From: an uncultured Slackia sp.
Lineage (GTDB): Bacteria > Actinomycetota > Coriobacteriia > Coriobacteriales > Eggerthellaceae
Reading direction: 5' to 3'
NCBI RefSeq assembly: GCF_959608125.1
Contig: NZ_CAUHPG010000008.1
Span: 1 to 64,000, forward strand
Length of the DNA stretch: 64,000 bases
How positions within the stretch are numbered: position 1 is the stretch's first letter; each line of letters starts with the position of its first letter. The notes under the pieces were generated by a model. It was not told the DNA's origin, searched no databases, and saw nothing but the letters and a program-made list of their open reading frames with translations. A program made the translations under genes and the position numbers. Shown piece by piece: positions 1 through 7,396 of the stretch.

Positions 1-8
1 CGCCGCCG

Positions 9-239
9 TCATTTCCTTCCGCTCCTCGACTCGATGTAGGCGTCCACTGACGCCCCCGACACCAAGAGCTTCCTTCCGAGCCTGTACGAGTCGATCCCTC
101 CCGACCAGATGAGGTCGTACGCCTTGCTCCGGCTCGCCCCCATGTACTCCCGCATCTCGACCACCGCCATCCACTCGTCGCGGCCCCGGTTGCCCTCGGG
201 CGCGGCGCATTTCGTCGCGTTCGCCATGGCTGCCTCCAA
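9..239 (-). CDS. excisionase-type helix-turn-helix protein
   Basis: This 76-residue protein is almost entirely a winged-HTH/excisionase (HTH_17-like) domain. Residues 25-70 follow the family pattern: a first helix (MAVVEMREYMGASRSKAYDL), a turn, then a wing (GIDSYRLGRKLLVSGASVDAYI). Such proteins bind DNA and in integrative elements act as Xis or as small regulators. It lies at the window edge and points leftwards, so any integrase partner would be outside the window. The start is the first ATG; no better start is obvious. The family call is good, but a role in excision is inference from fold and from the accessory neighbourhood. Confidence 0.7.
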   Translation of the reverse strand: MEAAMANATKCAAPEGNRGRDEWMAVVEMREYMGASRSKAYDLIWSGGIDSYRLGRKLLVSGASVDAYIESRSGRK

Positions 240-407
240 TCTTTCCGCGCCATGCGCCTGCGCGGTCCCGTGTGCGTTTTCGTCTGCGCGACGATTGAAC
301 CGCCTGACGGCGATTTGCGCGCCTGACGGGAACGGAGACGGGTCGAGCTGGTCGGGCCTTCATGAAACGGCCATGAGCCGCACGCCTTAGCTGGCTGCTA
401 AGTCCCT

Positions 408-437
408 GAAAAATAAGAGGCGCCCATGCGGGCGCCT
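408..437 (-). terminator. rho-independent terminator reading leftwards
   Basis: A 7-8 bp GC stem (AGGCGCCC at 418-425 pairing with GGGCGCCT at 430-437, loop ATGC) is followed on the minus strand by a T-rich tract (plus-strand A run at 409-413). It could end transcription from the ATPase/nuclease operon at 796-3452, whose stop is about 360 bp upstream. Confidence 0.6.
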
Positions 438-795
438 GCCTAGTAGCTGGAGTTGTTCGGTTGTGGTCGAAATGCTCGTCTTCCGCGGTGCTGTCGTCCG
501 GGGTCCGGCATCTGTCGTTCGCCCCTTCTGTCGTGTTTGCTGTTGCGTGTTCTGCGAGCGACCTCGCGCAGGTTCTTCAACCCGTTGCCTCAAGTACACC
601 CGGATAAATGGTACCCATCCGTTGAGACGTAGTGTGGCTAATAGGGTGTTTATGCTGCGGAGGGATGGACGAACGGCGAAACTGGTTTTATACCGCCCAT
701 CCAAACTATTTCGGATGATTCTATTAACGTTTCAGTAGCATGTCGCATTCATATAGACACGCGCAAAACAGGACGATCCTCGCACTGAATAGAGT
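438..795. other. gene-free stretch between element edge and ATPase
   Basis: No frame in this stretch has a ribosome binding site, recognised domain or codon bias like its neighbours. A minus-strand frame (to about 704) encodes an Arg/Thr/Gln-rich peptide that I cannot assign. The sequence has lower GC from about 640 onwards, matching the ATPase operon to its right. Confidence 0.4.
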
Positions 796-2412
796 CTAAA
801 CATTGAGCTTGATGCCGAAATCAGCAACTCTCGACAAGAATCTCTCGTTATCATGAGTGGAGAGAAGCTTATTTTGCGTATAACCTGCATATTCAATACT
901 GTTTATTTCTTCACGTCCGCGATACTTGCCAGCTTCCTCACCCTTCAGGGTGGCACTGAAAATTACCTGATTGGGAAGATCTACAAACAGAGAAAGCACG
1001 CGCTCCTCTCTCCCAGTCGATAGTTCTTCAGCACGAAAAGAGTCAATAACAATAGGCAATCCGTGATGTATGTGCTTGGCGAGTGAATAGGATTTTGCGA
1101 GGAAGAACTCGGTGGCCTCGCTTCCGATATAGGGGCTGTTGTTGGTGGTAAATAGGTCCGTGTAATCTTCGACGACATCACTTTCATTGATCGTGCGGCG
1201 CACATCATTCATGGTGGCAAGCAGTGTCGCATTGAAAGCTGCCCTGTCCTCGCTAAGCTCTTTATCGACAGTTTTTGCCTCTTTGAGCTGTTCGTCGATA
1301 CTGTCAATTTGATCCGAGATATCGGTTATTTCTCGATCAATTGTTTCAAGGTCGGCGTAGTCCTGACGTGCGGCAAAAATATCCTCTAGGGTTATTTCCC
1401 TAGAATCCGCAAGGTTATTGAATTGATCCTGAAGCTCACGAATTTCCAGGTCGAGCTCTTCAATCTCTTTTTGATATGCGTCGATTTTGCGCTCGATGCT
1501 CAGGAGGATTTGCGACCTCATCTCACTCGTCGTTATGTCAAATACATAATCTGATCCCGGAAGCTTGTAACCAATCTCATCCGATCCGCAGTTCATGCAA
1601 ATCACGGAGCCGACCTTGATTTCCCGATTTAAGGAATTTAACTCCTTCTTTATCGCCTGATTTTTGGCTCGGCGAGTATGAGCATGGTTGCGCTCATTCG
1701 TGAGGCTGACTATCGAATTCTTCAGGAAATTGAGTTGCTCGATAAAACGAGCGGTCTCTTCTCTATTTGCTGTTGGGCTAACCACGGCAAGCGAGGTTCC
1801 AATTTTACGTAGTGACGATGCCTGCTTGGCAAGCTCTTCTCTTCTAGTTTTAAGAGTACTCCTCTTGCTCTTGAGGTCGGCAATAGATTTCTTATCTAAG
1901 GTACGAGCATCTAAGCCCTTTAAGGCATAAACCATTTCCTTGAAGTCGTCTTTGTTGAAATAGCTTGTGCTAGTACGTGCAGTGCTTCTGCCCGCCTGAG
2001 GAACGAAGGCAATTTGAGTATAGAGAGGAAGCCCCACTATTGTTTGACCACCATCCTTAATAATAGTGGGTAAAGGTGAGATATGGTCGTTCCAGAAAAC
2101 ATCAAAGTCACCTGAGCTTTCGATTGGGGTAATCGTTTCTCCATCCAGGACGACAAACGAATCCCTGCTTCTCAGTATGGAAAGCTCGCGTCCATCAACT
2201 TCGAGATCAACAATAAAGAGATATTCTTTGCTTTTGAAGCTTGGAGGGAAGCGTGCTTCAGATCCAAGTGCATACATTATTGCCTGCATAACGATGGTCT
2301 TACCAACATGGTTTTCATCACTAGAAATGATGTTCACGCCAGTGATTGCGAAATCATCCTGGATATAGGATTCAGTCTCGTTGCCTATGTATACGGTTTT
2401 GATGCTAATCAT
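796..2412 (-). CDS. SMC/Rad50-like ATPase of a two-gene defence-type operon
   Basis: This 538-residue protein has the layout of a small SMC/RecF-type ATPase. There is an N-terminal nucleotide-binding half with an unusual P-loop (SSDENHVGKT, residues 30-39, first Gly of GxxxxGKT missing), then coiled coil at about 170-270 and 290-390. A CMNC zinc-hook-like motif lies at 272-275 between the coils. The C-terminal half has a weak signature region (YIGSEATEFF, 428-437) and a Walker-B-like segment (GLPIVIDSF, 451-459). Its ATG overlaps the stop of the upstream nuclease-like gene by 4 bp, so they are translationally coupled. Similar ATPases occur in Lamassu and ABC-three-component defence loci; this one is shorter and has a degenerate P-loop. 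GC is clearly lower than in flanking genes, which suggests transfer. Confidence 0.75.
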   Translation of the reverse strand: MISIKTVYIGNETESYIQDDFAITGVNIISSDENHVGKTIVMQAIMYALGSEARFPPSFKSKEYLFIVDLEVDGRELSILRSRDSFVVLDGETITPIESSGDFDVFWNDHISPLPTIIKDGGQTIVGLPLYTQIAFVPQAGRSTARTSTSYFNKDDFKEMVYALKGLDARTLDKKSIADLKSKRSTLKTRREELAKQASSLRKIGTSLAVVSPTANREETARFIEQLNFLKNSIVSLTNERNHAHTRRAKNQAIKKELNSLNREIKVGSVICMNCGSDEIGYKLPGSDYVFDITTSEMRSQILLSIERKIDAYQKEIEELDLEIRELQDQFNNLADSREITLEDIFAARQDYADLETIDREITDISDQIDSIDEQLKEAKTVDKELSEDRAAFNATLLATMNDVRRTINESDVVEDYTDLFTTNNSPYIGSEATEFFLAKSYSLAKHIHHGLPIVIDSFRAEELSTGREERVLSLFVDLPNQVIFSATLKGEEAGKYRGREEINSIEYAGYTQNKLLSTHDNERFLSRVADFGIKLNV

Positions 2413-3452
2413 GGGCGAAGTCCATCCTTAATGGTCGCAATAAAGTAGAGGTGAGATCTCCTGGTCAGCTGAGTACAGGAGGTTAAGGAACCTTCGTCGA
2501 TTTTGCTATAAATCTGCTGTATATCAGCTTCGGGGTCATCTTGAATGATGCCTACAATTACGTCCAGAAGATGCCAGAAAGCAGCAAGGTTGTTTTTATC
2601 AAAATACTGAAGGCAAAGTTCATTTCTGCAGTCTTCCTCCACGTCTTCAATTCGCATTTCCGGTGGAAGCGAATTGAGATAAGGTCGGAAACTGTCGGGA
2701 GATTCTTCTGTCAGAAAGCTCATATTGAGGAGACGCTGAATTACCAGCAGACGAATCTGACGAGTTGACATGGTACGTCCGAAATCCATGACAGCATCAG
2801 GTCTATCTATGACTCTTCCAGCTATTCCGGCACGGTTTTTGAGCGATGACTGTTGGTCGCGTATCGCTCCAAAAATACCAAGAAGGGTCCGCTTGTCCGT
2901 TAAAAGGACAGAAGAGTTGTGCGCAAGAGCGCGGATGTACTCGGTCTCGTCCTTCTTTGCTACAACGAATCTAACACAGCTCAAAAAGTCGTCAATGGTG
3001 TCGTCATCGATCAGCTCGTCGGGAATGTCGTTGCGTCTCTTTTTGCACGCCTCGATGAGATGCCCACGGACGCTCGCCTGCGATTTTGGCTTCAGATGAT
3101 GAAATCGAAATTCCGTAAGCGTCGGATCCTCGAGCGTGGTTGGTGATATGCCCCCGACAAACAGGGTAAGCGTGTCGAAGTACTTTGAGAAATCGCTTGC
3201 TCTGTTTTCGAAAAGCGTAGCTAGATACTCGCCCAGCCTTGCTGGGGTTATTTTAGTTTCGCCCTTTGACTGCACATCATGAAGGGTAATGCATGAGTTG
3301 TCCATTCCTGTAACGTCATTAAAGCAGTCGATGGCGAACAAGTCGATTTCATCGCGTTCAGGGGCAAAACACATCATATGCAACAAAGCGCAGGTTTCCG
3401 CCCTGTTGCCACTGGGAGTCCCTCTTTCTGTCGAGATGAATTTATACGTCAT
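2409..3452 (-). CDS. putative Cap4/DUF4297-like nuclease, partner of SMC-like ATPase
   Basis: This is the first gene of the operon, 347 residues. The N-terminus (about 1-100) looks like a PD-(D/E)xK nuclease of the Cap4/DUF4297 type: a small-residue/Gly-rich start (RGTPSGNRAET), an acidic strand (LFAIDCFNDVTG, D42/D46), then ITLHDVQSKGE with the Q-x-K variant (Q61, K63). The remaining 240 residues are helical and match nothing I recognise; they may be the ATPase-binding or sensor region. No membrane segment or signal peptide is present. The order nuclease then SMC-ATPase is that of Lamassu (LmuA-LmuB), but no LmuC-like third gene is seen. The nuclease assignment rests on motif spacing only and is moderately certain. 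Confidence 0.55.
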   Translation of the reverse strand: MTYKFISTERGTPSGNRAETCALLHMMCFAPERDEIDLFAIDCFNDVTGMDNSCITLHDVQSKGETKITPARLGEYLATLFENRASDFSKYFDTLTLFVGGISPTTLEDPTLTEFRFHHLKPKSQASVRGHLIEACKKRRNDIPDELIDDDTIDDFLSCVRFVVAKKDETEYIRALAHNSSVLLTDKRTLLGIFGAIRDQQSSLKNRAGIAGRVIDRPDAVMDFGRTMSTRQIRLLVIQRLLNMSFLTEESPDSFRPYLNSLPPEMRIEDVEEDCRNELCLQYFDKNNLAAFWHLLDVIVGIIQDDPEADIQQIYSKIDEGSLTSCTQLTRRSHLYFIATIKDGLRP

Positions 3453-4098
3453 TTCAATTACCTGCTAGTTAGTTGACGTGCCTTGAGCGTATTATAACGG
3501 AGCGATACGGCACAATACTGGAGAGACGAAAGGACGCCACCGAACCTTTGACGAGAGCTAGCCACTTGCGACAATTCTATTGGTCATATCTATTTTGTAT
3601 CATTTCTGACCTGCGGAAACGCAAGGCTGCAAAGCCACTGGCTACGATTCATCTCGGGCCGCGGTCGTCAAATCGATTATTCGATGGATCTGGCTCCCGT
3701 ATTTGAGTGTTTTGAGCCTCAAAACCATCCCGTTTTTACCCCCGGGACAAAAACGAAACTGCGGGCTTTCGGGTGCCGAATAGTTTTATGTGTTGTCCCA
3801 CGTTTTCTCCCAAACACCTACACGAAGTGACGCGGCAGGATTTGGCGATATGGCGGTCAAAATCGATGGCCCAACTGGAGTAGACCGGAATGACGCCACG
3901 GCAAACGAGCGTAAAAGAATGGAAATAGATTTCAGGGTTTTCCGAACACAAAACCCCAGTTCAGAGCCTTGCGGAAATCGCCTGCAAGGCTCTTTTTACC
4001 TAAACGATCACAGCAAGCGCTCTGGCGCCATCACAAGCTGCGCCCAAATTGCCCGAACCACGCTTTCAGAAGCAAAGAACGAATAGGATTCACCTATT
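3453..4098. other. intergenic region with no supported gene
   Basis: This 650-bp stretch is AT-richer than the genome. It holds the likely promoter region of the minus-strand nuclease/ATPase operon (3453-3700) and a plus-strand terminator (3963-3997). Short plus-strand frames between 3790 and 4086 lack a ribosome binding site and show no known domain; they may be the tail of a lost gene that used the terminator. Confidence 0.4.
3963..3997 (+). terminator. rho-independent terminator
   Basis: A perfect 10-bp stem (AGAGCCTTGC at 3963-3972 and GCAAGGCTCT at 3984-3993) is followed by TTTTT. It reads rightwards, yet no intact plus-strand gene precedes it, so the gene it served has probably been lost. 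Confidence 0.75.
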
Positions 4099-4617
4099 TT
4101 AAAGAACGAGCGACAGACGCTTGGCATCGAACGGTTTACCACGACCACCATTGTCGTCAAAACTCGAGAATGAAACCTGGTCAGCATCGGGAACATCGAT
4201 GCCGCAATTATGCATCAGTTCGACTACCTCTTCGACAAGCACAATGCTCTCGGAACCAGCACCAGGAATCGAGGTATATGCGTAAACCTCTTCCATGTCT
4301 ATCAGGTTTCTAAGGATATGCGCCCAATCATCGCCCATGTCGGCATAGAGCTTCTTTAACTGCTTGAAACCATCCTCGTCCAGCCAAGAGAACTCATCGG
4401 GGTCATAGGCATCAAATTTGTAAATGCATTCGGGAAGCAGGTCCATTACACGGTCAGACCAATCACCCCACATAACGTCTTCGGCGATGCTCCAAAGGTC
4501 CTTAAACACCGGCCGCCACTCGGCATTCGGCCTCTTCGCCAGAGCATAGCGCTCAGCACACATAATCACGTAGGCCATGCGTCCGCGCAGCGAAATGGCC
4601 TCAAACGAGTTGGTCAT
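4099..4617 (-). CDS. acidic cytoplasmic protein of unknown function
   Basis: I do not recognise this 172-residue protein. The start chosen (MTNSFEAISLRGRMAYVI) has GGAG ten bases upstream; a longer frame from 4674 has no ribosome binding site. It has no signal peptide or membrane segment, is acidic, and has conserved-looking tryptophans (EWRPVFKDLWSIAEDVMWG). It resembles small single-domain proteins found as orphan immunity-type genes in polymorphic toxin regions, but no toxin gene is adjacent, so that remains a guess. Confidence 0.5.
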   Translation of the reverse strand: MTNSFEAISLRGRMAYVIMCAERYALAKRPNAEWRPVFKDLWSIAEDVMWGDWSDRVMDLLPECIYKFDAYDPDEFSWLDEDGFKQLKKLYADMGDDWAHILRNLIDMEEVYAYTSIPGAGSESIVLVEEVVELMHNCGIDVPDADQVSFSSFDDNGGRGKPFDAKRLSLVL

Positions 4618-4674
4618 GACCGTCATTCTCCAACCAGTGCAGCAAGTCCTGCAATGTGAAGAATCATAAAGCAT

Positions 4675-5005
4675 GAGGCCTTCCCAGGCACAGGAGGGAA
4701 GCCCATCTCTGTGAATCGCCCTCTCGAAGTTCCGGGCTCAAAACCAACCGAAGGAAAGGTACCCATGGGCGGAAATTGCCCTGAAGAGCCTGTCGGCGTT
4801 GGCGCCCGCCCCGACGCGCCCCTGGCAGAAGCAGCCGATCGGCTGGTGCCGAGCCTTTAGATGTTTAACGCCTAGACACTGCTTGCACCCAGACGGCGGC
4901 AAATGGGCAAAATCCCGCATGCTATGAATCTAGACAACTCACAGCATGCGGAAACCCTCCCTATTTGTTACCAGCGGATGCAAACAACGTCTTGGCACAT
5001 AACAT
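4675..5005. other. intergenic scar region between IS remnants
   Basis: No gene is supported. The stretch is occupied by the inverted repeat structure at 4855-5000 and by degenerate sequence left of it. A 60-codon minus-strand frame here encodes the same short peptide pattern (MRD..., then GCKQ-LG-K) as the two other repeat arms, which is a property of the repeat rather than evidence of a gene. Confidence 0.45.
4855..5000. repeat. inverted pair of about 55-bp repeat arms around an IS481-type end
   Basis: The left arm (reverse, about 4855-4923) and right arm (4943-5000) are diverged inverted copies beginning AGCATGCGG and containing a conserved GGATGCAAGCA-like core. Between them, 4921-4943 matches with one mismatch the right terminal sequence of the IS481-type remnant at 6737-6759. 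A third copy of the right arm, again directly following the same IS end, lies at 10535-10604. The structure looks like insertion scars at a repeated target. Confidence 0.6.
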
Positions 5006-6129
5006 CTAGTACGTTATCGTCCATGTTCCGTCGGCGCTGACAATGAAGAACGCCTTCGGTTCGTTCCATATAACCGTTCCGTCGTATGCTCCAATTTCGT
5101 TGACGAGAAGGTCCGATTTGTTCATGCCGATGGCCTTCACAACAAAATTCGATTCGCCATCATGGGTGAATTTGACTTTTGAAATTGCCTCCGCATCTAT
5201 GCCTACAACGCTGTCGCCAGTGAACGCGCTTCCGCTTTCGGCCCTGTTCATGGATAGCATAGGCGAGAAGGTTATGCTCCACGGACCGCTTGCGCTCACC
5301 TGAATCATGCTTGCGTTCTTGTAATTGAGATAATCGGTGACAATTCCTGCATATGGGGCAATTTCATTAACGAGCAAATCGACCTGTTTTCCAGATGCAT
5401 CCATCGTCTTTACGGCGAAGTGACCGCCTCCGTTGTTGCTTACATTCATGATGCAAGGGCTACCGGCACACGGTATGTCGATAACGTCATCGCCAGACCC
5501 ATCTATGGTTACAGGCTCGAAGTTGCCCATAGAATTAAGAACCTTATCGAGTTCGCCCAAAACGCATCGCCGACGGCATCTGGATTAAATGAAATACTAT
5601 TGATTACGGCATCCTTGACGTCGGCACACACTGAATCTTCCGTCTCACGCGGTCCGTAGTTTATAAACAGATCAATCGAATATCCCTGGTCGTTGTATCC
5701 AACCAGGTGAGTGTATGACCCACCTTCTTTCGTCGTTGTGGACATAAGAGTGTATGTTGTGCCGCCGTCCGACCATGTCTTCTCCGTTTGGTACTCGGCA
5801 CCGAGGATTGTCGGCCCCGCGATAAACTCTTCGACGTTGCTGCACCTATCGTCGTTATATACATGGATCGAAAACACAGACGATGGCGACGGCCTGAAAG
5901 AGTAGCCCACTTTCCCGTCTTCGTTTACCGCCTTCCATTCGGGCGAGACCTTCATGCTTACGCCTGCGAACGAAAAATCCTTGGTTATGTTTGCGCTAAT
6001 GATCGGAGCATTAAGCTCTTGCTTTTGCTTGGGCTGTTCGACGCCATTAGTCTCTGTCGATTCGCTTGCGCATCCAGCAAGTGTTACGGCCATCATGGCG
6101 GCAATGATTGCAGGCGCTGCTTTTCTCAT
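5006..6129 (-). pseudogene. secreted lipoprotein, frameshifted
   Basis: The N-terminal frame (5509-6129) starts with a lipoprotein signal (MRKAAPAIIAAMMAVTLAGC, lipobox LAGC) and runs through about 190 residues of an extracellular domain. It then shifts frame near 5570, in a run of four Ts followed by GGG on the coding strand. One extra base would join it to the second frame (5006-5560) as DAFLGELDKVLNS. The C-terminal part contains two copies of a roughly 60-residue unit with DLLVNEI and VSA-G-W-IT motifs, probably a beta-sandwich. Combined length would be about 370 residues. Function is unknown. The one-base loss may be true decay, phase variation or a sequence error. Confidence 0.65.
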
Positions 6130-6147
6130 CGTTAATCCTCCCTTTTC

Positions 6148-6722
6148 CTAGCTGTTGTGTGCCGATAGGTTGTTTACACCGACGATGCGCGACATGGAGG
6201 GCAGGCCCCCGCACGCGCCGTGCGGGGGCTCCCAATTATAGTGCTCCATGAAGGCGGGCAGGGCATCGGCCCTGCCCGCCTCGCCGTCCCGCGCCCTGGC
6301 GTACTGCCATTCCTGGGCCAGCGTGCGGTTCATGCGCTCGACCTTGCCGTTCTGCCAAGGGCCGTAGGCCCTCGTGCAGACATGGCGGGCGCCCTCGGAT
6401 TCGAGCAGCGCGTTGAACTCGCCGCTGCGGTAGCCCGGGCCGCCGTCGGTCATCACGCGCTCGACCCGCACGCCCACGCCCTCGAAGAAGCGCAGGCAAC
6501 GGCCCATGAACGCCGCGCAGGGCCCTTGCGCTCGTCGGGCAGCAGCTCGGCGTAGGCGACCCTGCTGAAGTCGTCGACGGCGACGCGTAGGCAGGACGCG
6601 CCCGCGCCCCGCGCGGAGCCGCGGCGGCGGACGGCCTCGGCGACGCCGAGGCCGGATCTTATGCGCGAGACGAGTGTCTCGCGCCCCTTCGGGGTGAGTT
6701 TTGCGGTAGGATGCTGTTCCAC
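6148..6722 (-). pseudogene. IS481-family transposase, internally deleted and frameshifted
   Basis: The start (MEQHPTAKLTPKGRETLVSR) is the typical IS481 N-terminus. The HTH is followed directly by VDDFSRVAYAE, part of the DDE catalytic core, so about 100 residues between them are missing. A frameshift near 6520 moves the rest to another frame, where VMTDGGPGYRSGEF (second catalytic Asp) and WQNGKVERMNRTL (catalytic Glu region) are still legible. The protein cannot be active. Confidence 0.8.
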
Positions 6723-6759
6723 GAGAGGTCTCCTTCGCTATGAACCTAGACAACTCACA
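6156..6759 (-). mobile_element. IS481-type insertion sequence remnant
   Basis: The remnant is bounded by imperfect terminal inverted repeats. The left end is TGTGTGCCGATAGGTT (from 6156), and the right end reads TGTGAGTTGTCTAGGTT on the minus strand (down from 6759). Both start TGTG and share TAGGTT, as in IS481-family ends. Size is about 600 bp, roughly half a complete element, because the transposase has an internal deletion. Confidence 0.7.
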
Positions 6760-6839
6760 ACCCTTGCTGGCAATAGCGGCCACATCGAATACGCCCTCAC
6801 TGAATGGGTAGGCCCGCAGAAGCCGACAACCGCAACACC

Positions 6840-7395
6840 ATGAAGGACGGCATCGGCAGCAAGTCAAAGATTGAGACCGCCATCAGGGACAGGATTGCAG
6901 AGCGCTCCTACCGTGAACTCTGCAAGCTTGAGTTCGGCTATGCGACACCGTATAGCACCTCTGGCCACCTACCCCATCAAGCGGCTTAGGAAGGCTTCCA
7001 GGCTCACCCAGGACGACCTTGCCAAGGCTGCCGGCGTAAGCGTCTTCATCGTTCGCGGCTACGACCAGGGCAAGCGTAATCCCAACGACGAGCAGCGCGC
7101 TGCCATTGCCAAGGTTCCAGGCGTGCCGCCCGAAGTGCTTACCGACCCCGGCATCACGAACTCCAACGAGGCATTCCATTTCATTAGGGAGTTCGCGCAC
7201 ATCTACCAGCTGGCTCCGCAAATGGACAACATTAGTCCGATTATTACGGAGGACGGGAATCTACCTACCTCTGGCTTGCCTAAGAGGCCAAGCCTCATGA
7301 AACTGTTCAAAGGCTGGCATTTCGCCTGGATCGAACTCAAGGAAACCGGCGATGCCGAGAAGTACCTAGACTGGCAAGACCATTACGAAGGTTAA
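6840..7395 (+). pseudogene. XRE-family HTH regulator, probably frameshifted near its 5' end
   Basis: The second frame (usable from about 6940) encodes an XRE helix-turn-helix (IKRLRKASRLTQDDLAKAAG, then VSVFIVRGYDQGKRNP) followed by about 100 residues ending KYLDWQDHYEG. The sequence just upstream in another frame (from an ATG at 6840, SYRELCKLEFGYATPYS) also looks coding and stops at 6989. A one-base shift near 6950 therefore probably separates the true N-terminus from the HTH. No ribosome binding site precedes any internal start. It ends one base before the AAA ATPase gene and could once have been its regulator. Confidence 0.55.
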
Positions 7396-7396
7396 G

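Noticed and set aside
9..239. Complete integrative element with integrase and att sites
   Set aside because: Only an excisionase-type protein is present; no tyrosine or serine recombinase and no convincing direct repeats were seen in the window.
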